Numbered from the stretch's first letter, positions 1 through 8,932 are shown. The stretch: 10,631 nucleotides of DNA from Candidatus Gastranaerophilales bacterium (GCA_021199975.1 JAJQHF010000278.1:1-10631); one strand, 5' to 3'. Made by a program: numbers and translations. The notes: generated by a model from the sequence alone, not told the origin.

Positions 1-3000
1 GTATAGTCGGTTAATTCGGGAGCACCAAACATGCCTTCAATTTCTTCTAAAATGGCAGAAGGTTTTCTTCCGCTATTTTTTTCGGCGGCACGTTTTTGAG
101 CTTCTCTGTCTTTTTCTTCCGATGCGTGTGTAAGATGATAGAATCCTGTACCTGCAGGTATTAATCTGCCTATGATTACATTTTCTTTTAATCCTCTTAA
201 TAAATCACGCTTTCCGTCAACGGCGGCTTCCGTAAGAATTCTTGTTGTTTCCTGAAAGGAGGCTGCGGAAATAAAGCTTTCAGTATTTAAGCTTGCTTTT
301 GTTATACCGAGAAGAACTGCTTCAAAAGTTGCTTCTTGTCCGCCTGCTGCCTTTACCGCTTCATTTTCCTGTACCACTTCTTTGTATTCCAAAAATTCCC
401 CGGGGAGAAGTTTTGTATCACCTGATTCAAGAATTTTAACTTTCTTTGTCATTTGCCTTACAATAACTTCAACGTGTTTATCTGCAATTTCAACACCCTG
501 AGAACGATATACCCTTTGTACTTCATCTACTAAGTACTGTTGAGCAGCTTCCACACCGTTCAATCTGATTACATCATGAGGGTTTAACGGTCCTCCTGTC
601 AGTGCTTGTCCTACTTTTATATCCTGACCGTTTGCAACTATGATATTTGAATCAATTGAATATTTAACTTCCTGTCTTCCTAAATCTCCGTTTAAGAATA
701 AACGTGGAACATCATCTTCAATTTCTATTTCGGCTTTGCCTGAATATTCAGCCACAACAGCAGAATCTTTAGGTTTTCTTGCTTCAAGTAATTCTTCTAC
801 ACGAGGTAAACCTTGAACAATATCACCTGTTTTTTGTCTTTCAAATACTAATGTTGCAATCATATCACCACGGTTTACAAGAGAACCGTTTGTAACTTGA
901 AGCATTGTCCCGGGGCTGATTAAATAAGGTCTGCCGACTCTTAATGTAACAGAATTTTTATCGGTATTGACAACCAATCCTGATATTTGAGAAGTTTCTC
1001 CGCTCTCTGATATTACGTTATCCATTTTGACCAAATCACCTTTTTTTACAATAGGTTTAGATTTTAAGTCAATTTTGGTTTCATAATTATCAGACACCAA
1101 AAGTAATCTTCTAATATCCTGATTATTTTCTTTAATACTTGCAATTGCATCATTAATAGCAAGTACCTGTGTTTTTGCAACAGGAGTCTTAGGCTCTATT
1201 ATCTGACCGTCTTTAACCAATAATTCAGTCTGCATTGATGCCGCTGTTTTAGAAGCACCTTCAACTTCTCTTCTTACAATTAAAGTTTCAAGAACTACTA
1301 TTTTTAAGTTTTTATCTGCATCAAGCTCAACCAAACCTTTTAAATGGCTCAAATAGCTGTCCATTTGAAGAACTAAGCTTGTTCTTGTTAAAACACTGCC
1401 TTCAACGTTTCTTACTCTTGCGCCGTCTTTATACTGTAATTGAGTAACCGGAACCAAATCAATTGCTTCATCAGTAGAATTGAATTTTATAGAAACATCT
1501 TTAGTATCTATATTAAATCTTTGAACCGGTCTTACAAGGATTTGTATAGGCTGGTTTGAGATAGTTTTTTCATCTAAAGTAACAACACCTAAATCTTCTT
1601 CAATGTCATCAATTTCAAGATTGTCTTTTTCATTATCAAGAATAGTAACAATTGAATCTTCTTTAACCTTGATTTTAGGCGCTATTTCCGTTCCGGCTTT
1701 AACAACTTCACCTTCATCAACTTTTAATTCGCCGATTCCGCTAAGGTTGTATATTTCTCCGGGTCGTATAACCACTTCATGAATTACGTCATTAAATTCT
1801 TTAATTTCAACAATACCGTCAATATGCGCATACAAGTCCTTAATAACTTCAGTGCCTGCGGTAACAAAGGTTCCTGATTCAACCATTTTTAAAGCAGAAT
1901 CTTTATTTACCTGATGTATTTCATCAGGAATAAATATTACTTCACCCGGTTTTGTAATAATTTGATTTTCATCAACTTCAATACCGTTATATCTGATTTC
2001 ACCGCTTGATGGAACCATGTATTCCTCGTCAATAAGCTCGGCTATAATCATACCGCTTTCAACAACCGTATCAACGGGAGCTTTAACAATATACTTTTCG
2101 CCTGTTTTATCAACTGTCCATATTTGTTCTTTTTTTGTTTGTTCAAATGTTGCATTTGAAGCGGAAATAGAAGCAATAACAATTGTTAATTCCTTACCTT
2201 GAACAATTTTTTTGATTTTTTTACCGTCAAATTTAACATCTTCAACAACAAGGTTATCTCCAATTCTAACCTCACCGCCGTGTTCTGAAATAACATGAAT
2301 TTCAGCAAGTTTTTCACCTTCTTTTACGGCTTTTCCGTCTTCAACAAGAATTGTGGAACCGCCGGGAAGATTATATACATCACCGCCTAATACCCAAATT
2401 ATTCCGTTTTTGCTTGATGTTCTTGAAATATTGCCTTGTCTGTCCTTCTTTTCGTCTGCAGCAAAATCTTCAAAAACTATTTCTCCTGATAAGTCAGAAG
2501 TAATATCTTTTGTTGCTTTTTCTGTTAAACGGCTTCCGTCACCGCCTGAAGATGGTTCGTAAACAGCAATTTTATCACCCTTCTTTATTTCCTGACCTTC
2601 ATTTACATAAAGGATAGCACCTGAAGGAATGTGATATTTTTTGGATTTAGAACCGGATTTAACTTCCAATTCGGATTCCTGAACGGTTATTGCAACGTTA
2701 TCACCGTGTCTTGTTCTTAAATCTCTTGTAAAGATTTTTGTAGAAACAATACCGTCCACATCCGCTATAATTTCTTTCATAGCGCCGGCACCTTTAAATA
2801 CGCCGCCAGTGTGGAATGTTCTCATTGTTAACTGCGTACCGGGTTCACCGATTGATTGAGCAGCTATAATACCGATTGCTTCACCTATATCAACGAGCTT
2901 TTGAGTTGTCATTGCCCATCCGTAGCATTTTTGGCATATACCGTATTCAAGTTCGCAGGTTAAAGGTGAACGAACAAGAAGCTGATGTATATCTAAAGGT

Positions 3001-3842
3001 TTTATCTTTCTTATGTCATTTCTGTCTATTGTTGTATTTGCAGGAATAACAACATTTCCTTCTTTATCTTTTATGTCTTCCGCAATTGTTCTTCCCAATA
3101 ATCTTTCGGTTAACGGTGCAACTATCTTTTCTCCGTCAGATATATCGGTCATCATGATACCGTGTGTTGTTCCGCAATCGTGGTCACGAATGATAACATC
3201 CTGCGCAACATCCACCAACCGTCTTGTTAAATATCCCGAATCGGCTGTTTTCAAAGCTGTATCTACAAGCCCTTTTCTTGCACCGTAGGAAGAAATAATA
3301 TATTCCGTAACGGATAAACCTTCTTTAAAGTTAGATTTGATAGGAAGGTCAATAATTTGTCCCTGTGCGTCAGCCATCAAACCTCTCATACCAACAAGCT
3401 GTGATACCTGAGATAAGTTACCTCTTGCGCCTGAGAATGCCATCATATATACGGGGTTTAGTCTGTCAAAATTTTCTACTACTCTTGCAGTCAATTTTGA
3501 AGTTGTTTCCGACCAGGTGTCAATAACCTTGGTATATCTTTCTACCTCGGTAATATCACCTTTTAAATATCTGTGGGTAGATTTTTCAATTTCTTTTTCA
3601 GCATCATTTAAAAGTTCTTTTTTATCGGCAGGAACGGAAAGGTCTGCAATAGAAATTGTAGTTCCTGATTTTGTAGCATAGTGATATCCTAAATTTTTAA
3701 GATTATCAGCTAAAGTAGCTGTTTTTGCACCGCCGAATTCAAGATATACTTGTGCTAATAATTTGTTAATCGATTTTTTATTCACCTGTTCATTGATGAA
3801 GTCAAACGATTTTTTTGTATTTTTATGAATTAATGTATCCAT
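1..3842 (-). CDS. rpoC2: RNA polymerase beta' subunit, C-terminal half (RpoC2), 3' end cut by window edge
   Basis: This is the C-terminal half of the split beta' subunit; with RpoC1 it builds the catalytic centre of RNA polymerase. The frame is open from an ATG at 3842 through the window edge (1280 codons), so the stop is missing. Family lengths and the C-terminal motif near residues 1227-1233 (LIPAGTG) suggest few residues are lost. The start resembles the cyanobacterial RpoC2 N-terminus, with VNKKSINKLL and ADNLKNLGYHYAT. The bridge helix is visible around residues 170-208 (GARKGL, R189 and K190). A zinc site is formed by Cys223, Cys296, Cys303 and Cys306, with the usual final spacing C-x6-C-x2-C. 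The first trigger-loop half, QLTMRTFHTGG, lies around M340-G347. A very large insertion follows, and the chain resumes at GLPRVEELLEAR from residue 1011. The ASFQETTR motif lies near residue 1196. The gene starts 30 bases after rpoC1 in the same operon. Identity is certain; only the end is unseen. Confidence 0.97.
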   Translation of the reverse strand, partial: MDTLIHKNTKKSFDFINEQVNKKSINKLLAQVYLEFGGAKTATLADNLKNLGYHYATKSGTTISIADLSVPADKKELLNDAEKEIEKSTHRYLKGDITEVERYTKVIDTWSETTSKLTARVVENFDRLNPVYMMAFSGARGNLSQVSQLVGMRGLMADAQGQIIDLPIKSNFKEGLSVTEYIISSYGARKGLVDTALKTADSGYLTRRLVDVAQDVIIRDHDCGTTHGIMMTDISDGEKIVAPLTERLLGRTIAEDIKDKEGNVVIPANTTIDRNDIRKIKPLDIHQLLVRSPLTCELEYGICQKCYGWAMTTQKLVDIGEAIGIIAAQSIGEPGTQLTMRTFHTGGVFKGAGAMKEIIADVDGIVSTKIFTRDLRTRHGDNVAITVQESELEVKSGSKSKKYHIPSGAILYVNEGQEIKKGDKIAVYEPSSGGDGSRLTEKATKDITSDLSGEIVFEDFAADEKKDRQGNISRTSSKNGIIWVLGGDVYNLPGGSTILVEDGKAVKEGEKLAEIHVISEHGGEVRIGDNLVVEDVKFDGKKIKKIVQGKELTIVIASISASNATFEQTKKEQIWTVDKTGEKYIVKAPVDTVVESGMIIAELIDEEYMVPSSGEIRYNGIEVDENQIITKPGEVIFIPDEIHQVNKDSALKMVESGTFVTAGTEVIKDLYAHIDGIVEIKEFNDVIHEVVIRPGEIYNLSGIGELKVDEGEVVKAGTEIAPKIKVKEDSIVTILDNEKDNLEIDDIEEDLGVVTLDEKTISNQPIQILVRPVQRFNIDTKDVSIKFNSTDEAIDLVPVTQLQYKDGARVRNVEGSVLTRTSLVLQMDSYLSHLKGLVELDADKNLKIVVLETLIVRREVEGASKTAASMQTELLVKDGQIIEPKTPVAKTQVLAINDAIASIKENNQDIRRLLLVSDNYETKIDLKSKPIVKKGDLVKMDNVISESGETSQISGLVVNTDKNSVTLRVGRPYLISPGTMLQVTNGSLVNRGDMIATLVFERQKTGDIVQGLPRVEELLEARKPKDSAVVAEYSGKAEIEIEDDVPRLFLNGDLGRQEVKYSIDSNIIVANGQDIKVGQALTGGPLNPHDVIRLNGVEAAQQYLVDEVQRVYRSQGVEIADKHVEVIVRQMTKKVKILESGDTKLLPGEFLEYKEVVQENEAVKAAGGQEATFEAVLLGITKASLNTESFISAASFQETTRILTEAAVDGKRDLLRGLKENVIIGRLIPAGTGFYHLTHASEEKDREAQKRAAEKNSGRKPSAILEEIEGMFGAPELTDY
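831..2786 (-). other. Region of rpoC2 encoding the giant trigger-loop insertion (SI3)
   Basis: The trigger loop is interrupted between RTFHTGG (near residue 347) and TGDIVQGLPR (near residue 1007) by about 650 residues. SI3 insertions of this size are known from cyanobacterial RpoC2 and are built from sandwich-barrel hybrid motif (SBHM) domains. The sequence shows several related units of the type YxxPxGxxIxVxxGxxVKxGxxIA: around residues 403-427 (IPSGAILYVNEGQEIKKGDK), 489-514 (LPGGSTILVEDGKAVKEGEK) and 697-723 (LSGIGELKVDEGEVVKAGTE), with a weaker one near 575-604. This matches a tandem array of SBHM folds. Boundaries are estimated by comparison with the uninterrupted trigger loop. Confidence 0.82.
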
Positions 3843-3850
3843 TTTATTTT

Positions 3851-3857
3851 CACCTTT
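3851..3857 (-). promoter_or_regulatory. Ribosome binding site of rpoC2
   Basis: The minus strand reads AAAGGTG, then 8 bases, then the ATG at 3842. This supports the chosen rpoC2 start and independent initiation, although rpoC1 ends only 30 bases upstream. Confidence 0.8.
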
Positions 3858-3872
3858 GCTAATTAATTTCAG

Positions 3873-5591
3873 TTACGATGCAAATATTGCATTTCTTACC
3901 GTTTCATTAAAGATAATTCTTCCGACGGTAGTTTCAAGTCTTTCACCGTGTTCATCACGAACAACAATTCTGTCATGAAGCTTAATTATTCCCGTTTCAT
4001 GTGCTGCAATTGCATCTTCAAAACTATAGAAGTATTTAAGCTGTTGATTATCCGAATCTTCCTTCATAAGAGTCAAATAATACATACCCAATACCATATC
4101 TTGAGAAGCGGCAATAATCGGTTTACCGGTAGCGGGTGCCAAAATATTATTTGTTGCAAGCATTAACATCCTTGCTTCCGACTGAGCTTCTATGGATAAA
4201 GGTACGTGAACAGCCATTTGGTCACCGTCAAAGTCAGCGTTAAAAGCTGTACAAACTAACGGGTGTAACTGAATTGCTCTTCCTTCAACAAGAACCGGGT
4301 CAAATGCCTGAATACCCAATCTGTGAAGAGTAGGAGCACGGTTTAATAATACCGGATGTCCTTCAATTACTTCTTCTAAAATATCCCATACAACAGCTTC
4401 CGATCTTTCTATTTTCTTCTTAGCTGATTTAATATTTTGAACGAATCCTCTTTCAATAAGTTTGTTAACAACAAACGGTTTAAACAGCTCAATTGCCATT
4501 TCTTTAGGCAATCCGCACTGATTTAATTTTAATTTCGGACCTACAACGATAACCGAACGACCTGAATAGTCAACACGTTTACCTAATAAGTTTTGTCTGA
4601 AACGACCTTGTTTACCTTCAATAATATTGCTTAAAGATTTTAAAGGTCTGTTGCTCGGGCCTACTACCGTTCTTCCTCTTCTGCCGTTGTCTATCAATGA
4701 GTCAACAGCTTCTTGAAGCATACGTTTTTCGTTTCTTACTATAATTTCGGGCGCACCCATTTCCAATAATCTTAATAAACGGTTGTTTCTGTTTATTACA
4801 CGTCTGTAAAGGTCATTTAAATCAGATGTGGCAAATCTTCCGCCGTCTAATTGAACCATAGGTCTTAAATCAGGAGGAGTAACGGGAAGTACATCCATTA
4901 TCATCCAGGTTGGTTCCGTATTACTTTCAATTAAAGATTCAACTAATCTTAATCTCTTGATTAACTTAGCTTTTCTTTGCGCTGAACCTGATAAGCCCGA
5001 TAATTCGCCCCTTATGGATTCTGCCATATCTTTAAGCGATATTTCTCCGAGCAGTTCTTTTATAGCTTCCGCACCGATTCCGACTTTTAATTGAGAATCT
5101 TCATTATCAAGCATAAAGTCTTCATATTCTTCTTCAGAAAGCAATTGATATTTTTTAAACTCACTGTCAGCAGGGTCAATTACGACATAATTATTAAAAT
5201 AAATAACCTGTTCTAAGTCTTTTAATGTCATATCGAGAAGAAGTCCGAGATAGCTCGGTATTCCTTTTAAGAACCAAATATGGCTGACGGGAGCAGCTAA
5301 TTTAATATGCCCCATTCTGTGGCGTCTTACTTTTGAATCAGTAACCTCAACACCGCATCTTTCGCAGATAATACCTTTATGTCTTACTCTTTTATACTTA
5401 CCGCAATAGCATTCCCAGTCCTTAGTAGGTCCGAAAATTCTTTCGCAGAACAAACCGTCCCTTTCGGGTTTTAATGTACGATAGTTAATCGTTTCGGGTT
5501 TTGTAACCTCTCCATACGACCATTTAAGCACACGCTCCGGAGAGGCTATGCTTATTCGTATATAATCAAAATAATCTATACTTGTAGACAA
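3873..5591 (-). CDS. rpoC1: RNA polymerase beta' subunit, N-terminal half (RpoC1/gamma)
   Basis: This 572-residue protein is the N-terminal half of beta', carrying the clamp, zinc ribbon, lid, rudder and catalytic Mg site. The zinc ribbon is C61-x-C63-x12-C76-x2-C79. The region GKRVDYSGRSVIVVGPKLKL and then NRAPTLHRLGIQAF leads into the absolutely conserved NADFDGDQ (N451-Q458), where D453, D455 and D457 hold the catalytic magnesium. The protein ends at TTVGRIIFNETVRNAIFAS, the junction where cyanobacterial RpoC1 ends (IIYNKTI...LAS). Cyanobacterial RpoC1 is usually about 620-630 residues. The shortening here appears to lie near the N-terminus (between W24 and GEVTKPETI) and in the segment before TTVGR. 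The start codon is TTG, chosen because a strong Shine-Dalgarno precedes it and because the next in-frame ATG (near residue 93, in RHRMGHI) would delete the zinc ribbon. It lies 21 bases after rpoB and 30 bases before rpoC2. Confidence 0.98.
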   Translation of the reverse strand: MSTSIDYFDYIRISIASPERVLKWSYGEVTKPETINYRTLKPERDGLFCERIFGPTKDWECYCGKYKRVRHKGIICERCGVEVTDSKVRRHRMGHIKLAAPVSHIWFLKGIPSYLGLLLDMTLKDLEQVIYFNNYVVIDPADSEFKKYQLLSEEEYEDFMLDNEDSQLKVGIGAEAIKELLGEISLKDMAESIRGELSGLSGSAQRKAKLIKRLRLVESLIESNTEPTWMIMDVLPVTPPDLRPMVQLDGGRFATSDLNDLYRRVINRNNRLLRLLEMGAPEIIVRNEKRMLQEAVDSLIDNGRRGRTVVGPSNRPLKSLSNIIEGKQGRFRQNLLGKRVDYSGRSVIVVGPKLKLNQCGLPKEMAIELFKPFVVNKLIERGFVQNIKSAKKKIERSEAVVWDILEEVIEGHPVLLNRAPTLHRLGIQAFDPVLVEGRAIQLHPLVCTAFNADFDGDQMAVHVPLSIEAQSEARMLMLATNNILAPATGKPIIAASQDMVLGMYYLTLMKEDSDNQQLKYFYSFEDAIAAHETGIIKLHDRIVVRDEHGERLETTVGRIIFNETVRNAIFAS

Positions 5592-5599
5592 TTTTATAT

Positions 5600-5606
5600 C
5601 TCCTTT
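5600..5606 (-). promoter_or_regulatory. Ribosome binding site deciding the TTG start of rpoC1
   Basis: The minus strand reads AAAGGAG followed by 8 bases and TTG at 5591. It is the strongest Shine-Dalgarno in the window, fitting compensation for a weak start codon. No in-frame ATG or GTG lies between the rpoB stop and this TTG. Confidence 0.88.
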
Positions 5607-5612
5607 AAATTT

Positions 5613-8600
5613 CTATTCCTTGAATGAGCTTGGTGTTTCTAAAAAGTTGATATTTAACAATTCCGAATCTATATCAGAAAGAATTCTCTTAGGAGCAGCC
5701 TTTCTTAAATCATCAGTATCCGACATCAAATCAACTTCTTCTCCGCTCTTCTTTGATACCGATATATCCAAACCGATACTTTGTAATTCTCTTACAAGTA
5801 CCTTGAATGATTCCGGAATACCGGGTCTTGGAATGTTGTCACCTTTAACGATTGCTTCATAAGCTCTTGAACGTCCGTTAACATCATCAGATTTAATTGT
5901 TAACATTTCTTGAAGAGTATAAGCCGCACCATAAGCTTCTAAAGCCCAAACTTCCATTTCTCCGAATCTTTGTCCGCCAAACTGTGCTTTACCGCCTAAA
6001 GGCTGTTGTGTTACTAACGAATAAGGACCGGTACTTCTTGCGTGGATTTTATCATCTACTAAGTGAACTAATTTCAAGAAATACGTAATACCGACCGAAA
6101 CAGGTCTGTCAAACGGTTCGCCGGTTCTGCCGTCGAATAAAGTTACTTTTCCGTCTTCTCCAACCCAATCACAGCCTGATTCTTTTATACCTCTTAATAA
6201 CTCATATTTTGTTGAAATTTCAGATTTATTTTCACCGTACATTTCATCAAAAGAAGGAGCTTCATAGTAGTCGCCCGTTAAATAAGAAGCCAAACCGAGC
6301 AGGCATTCATATGTCTGTCCGACGTTCATACGAGAAGGTACACCCAAAGGATTAAGTACAATATCAACAGGAGTACCGTCAGGAAGGAACGGCATATCTT
6401 CTTTAGGAAGAATTCTTGAAACAATACCTTTGTTTCCGTGACGTCCTGCTAACTTATCACCGACTGATACTTTACGTTTTTGGGCAATATAAACTTTAAT
6501 TAAAGTATTTGCACCGGGTAAAAGTTCGTCGCCTTTTTCTCTGTCGAAAACTTTAACATCGACTACACGTCCGCCTTCTCCATGGGGAACTCTTAAAGAA
6601 TTGTCTTTAACATCTCTTGCCTTTTCAGCGAAGATAGCTCTTAAAAGTTTTTCTTCGGGAGGATGTTCGGATTCTCCTTTTGGAGTTACTTTTCCTACTA
6701 ATATATCGTCGGCATAAACTCTTGCACCTATTCTTACAATACCTCTTTCATCCAAATGTCTTAATGATTCTTCCGAAACATTCGGAACTTCTCTTGTAAT
6801 TTCTTCAGGTCCGAGTTTTGTTTGGCGTGCTTCTATTTCTAATTTTTCTATATGTAAAGATGTAAAGACATCATCATGTACGCATCTTTCGCTTAAAAGG
6901 ATAGCATCTTCAAAGTTATATCCTTCCCAGGGCATATATGCAACCAAAACATTTTTGCCTAATGAAAGTTCGCCGAAGTGAGTTGATGCGCCGTCTGCTA
7001 TAACATCACCGGCTTTAACCTCACTGCCTTCAGTTACAATCGGCTTTTGGTTAATACATGTATCCTGATTGCTTCTTACATATTTCATTAACTGATATTT
7101 ATGTAATTTTCCGGCTTTGTCTTTTATCCAAATTTCTTCGCCTACTACTTTTTCAACGGTACCGTCAACATCTGATACTACTACCATACAAGAGTCTTTA
7201 GCGGCTCTTTTTTCAAGTCCCGTTGCAACAACGGGTCTGTCCGTAATTAATAACGGTACTGCCTGACGCTGCATGTTAGAACCCATTAGCGCACGGTTAG
7301 CATCGTCGTGTTCTATAAACGGAATAACCGAAGTAGCAACCGATATTACCTGAATCGGGGAAACACCCATATAGTCAACACGTTTTGATTCACCCATTGT
7401 AAATTCGGATTTATAACGTATCGGCACGTATTGAGATTTAATGCTTCTGTCAGGATTTAATGTTAAATCAGAAGGTGCTACACGGAAGTTTTCTTCTTCA
7501 TCAGCACTCATATAATGAACTTCATCTGTAACTACCCCGTCTTTTACCAAGAAGTAAGGAGTTTCAATAAATCCGTAATCATTAACTCTTGCGTGCGTAG
7601 CCAATGAACCGATTAAGCCTGCATTAGGTCCTTCAGGTGTTTCTATAGGGCAAATTCTTCCGTAATGTGAAGGATGTATATCACGAACCGCAAATCCTGC
7701 TCTTTCTCTTACAAGACCGCCCGGTCCCAAAGCAGAAATACGTCTTTTATGAGTCAATTCAGCTAACGGGTTTGTTTGATCCATAAACTGCGATAATTGA
7801 GAAGAACCGAAAAATTCTTTCAATGAAGCAATCAAAGGCTTTGTATTTAACAAATTTAACGGAGTAAGTGTTTCCGAGTTTTGAAGAGTCATTCTTTCTT
7901 TAACAATTCTTTCAATTCTCGATAAACCTACTCTGAATTGGTTTTGTAATAATTCACCGACACTGCGGATTCTTCTGTTTCCTAAGTGGTCGATATCGTC
8001 ACAGCTTCCTTCGTCATAAGTTAAGTTAATTAAATATTCAACTGCCGCAACTAAGTCTTGAATAGTCAACGTTCTTTGAGTTTCAGCAACATTTAAATTT
8101 AATTTTTTATTTAATTTATAACGGCCGACTCTGCCTATATCATATTTTTTATCATCAAAAAATCTTGCTTCTATAATTGAACGTCCGCCTGCAGCAGAAG
8201 CCGGATCTCCCGGTCTTAGCTTTTTATAAACTTCAATTAAAGCATCATCCGTTGTTTCTGTTGTATCTTTTTCAAGAGTTTTTCTTAAAAATTCAAAGTG
8301 AGTAAACAATGTTTCCATTTCGGAAACTGTAATTCCCAATGCTTTTAACAGTGTAGTTGCTAATATTTTTCTGTTTTTATCAATTTTTACATAAATAATA
8401 TCATTAGCATCTGTTTCTATTTTTAACCATGCACCTCTGTTTGGAATCAAAGTTGCGTTAAATAAACGTTTTCCCGTAGGAGATATTTCTCTTTTAAAAT
8501 ATATACCGGGAGAACGCACAATCTGTGATACAATGACACGTTCAGCACCGTTGACAATAAACGTACCTTTATTTGTCATTGTAGGAATATCACCTATATA

Positions 8601-8927
8601 AACTTCCTGTTCCTTAATTTCACCGGTATCACGGTTAACCAAACGAGCCATTACTCTCAGCTGCTTAGCATAAGTTGCATCATGTATTCTTGCTTCTTCC
8701 AATGAATACTTTGGATTATCGAAAGTATAATTAGGAAGAAAATGTAATTCCAACCTGCCCGTATAGTCTTTAATAGGAGAATATGAAAGAAATTCTTCTT
8801 TCAAGCCTTCTTTTAAAAACCACTCAAATGATTTTTTCTGAATTTCGATTAAATCCGGCAGGTCATCAAGTCTTGTTTTGGGCATGCCCATCGGAGTTAT
8901 TCTTTCAGAATATTTTTTCTTTGACAT
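5613..8927 (-). CDS. rpoB: RNA polymerase beta subunit (RpoB)
   Basis: This is the beta subunit of RNA polymerase, 1104 residues, complete from ATG to TAG. The length is typical of cyanobacterial-type RpoB and lacks the large lineage insertions of the E. coli protein (1342 residues). The N-terminal protrusion and lobe precede the rifampicin pocket, SQLSQFMDQTNPLAELTHKR followed by RISALGPGGL. D383, H393 and S398 correspond to E. coli D516, H526 and S531, and all three are the rifampicin-sensitive type. Next comes YGRICPIETPEGPN. The hybrid-binding domain includes GDKLAGRHGNKG, with K825 and K833 matching the active-site lysines K1065 and K1073 of E. coli. The C-terminal clamp-anchoring segment follows (GGKAQFGGQRFGEMEVWALE). 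It is the first gene of the rpoB-rpoC1-rpoC2 operon. No ribosomal protein genes precede it; the upstream neighbour is an unrelated nucleotidyltransferase-like gene. Confidence 0.99.
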   Translation of the reverse strand: MSKKKYSERITPMGMPKTRLDDLPDLIEIQKKSFEWFLKEGLKEEFLSYSPIKDYTGRLELHFLPNYTFDNPKYSLEEARIHDATYAKQLRVMARLVNRDTGEIKEQEVYIGDIPTMTNKGTFIVNGAERVIVSQIVRSPGIYFKREISPTGKRLFNATLIPNRGAWLKIETDANDIIYVKIDKNRKILATTLLKALGITVSEMETLFTHFEFLRKTLEKDTTETTDDALIEVYKKLRPGDPASAAGGRSIIEARFFDDKKYDIGRVGRYKLNKKLNLNVAETQRTLTIQDLVAAVEYLINLTYDEGSCDDIDHLGNRRIRSVGELLQNQFRVGLSRIERIVKERMTLQNSETLTPLNLLNTKPLIASLKEFFGSSQLSQFMDQTNPLAELTHKRRISALGPGGLVRERAGFAVRDIHPSHYGRICPIETPEGPNAGLIGSLATHARVNDYGFIETPYFLVKDGVVTDEVHYMSADEEENFRVAPSDLTLNPDRSIKSQYVPIRYKSEFTMGESKRVDYMGVSPIQVISVATSVIPFIEHDDANRALMGSNMQRQAVPLLITDRPVVATGLEKRAAKDSCMVVVSDVDGTVEKVVGEEIWIKDKAGKLHKYQLMKYVRSNQDTCINQKPIVTEGSEVKAGDVIADGASTHFGELSLGKNVLVAYMPWEGYNFEDAILLSERCVHDDVFTSLHIEKLEIEARQTKLGPEEITREVPNVSEESLRHLDERGIVRIGARVYADDILVGKVTPKGESEHPPEEKLLRAIFAEKARDVKDNSLRVPHGEGGRVVDVKVFDREKGDELLPGANTLIKVYIAQKRKVSVGDKLAGRHGNKGIVSRILPKEDMPFLPDGTPVDIVLNPLGVPSRMNVGQTYECLLGLASYLTGDYYEAPSFDEMYGENKSEISTKYELLRGIKESGCDWVGEDGKVTLFDGRTGEPFDRPVSVGITYFLKLVHLVDDKIHARSTGPYSLVTQQPLGGKAQFGGQRFGEMEVWALEAYGAAYTLQEMLTIKSDDVNGRSRAYEAIVKGDNIPRPGIPESFKVLVRELQSIGLDISVSKKSGEEVDLMSDTDDLRKAAPKRILSDIDSELLNINFLETPSSFKE

Positions 8928-8932
8928 TCATT

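Noticed and set aside
2017..3288. Plus-strand open frames at 2017-2202, 2353-2562 and 3013-3288
   Set aside because: All lie antisense within rpoC2, whose minus-strand frame is continuous and strongly conserved. They have no ribosome binding site or recognisable protein character.
3948..6088. Plus-strand open frames at 3948-4166, 5620-5862 and 5897-6088
   Set aside because: They are shadows of rpoC1 and rpoB on the opposite strand. Their translations have unnatural composition and match no family.
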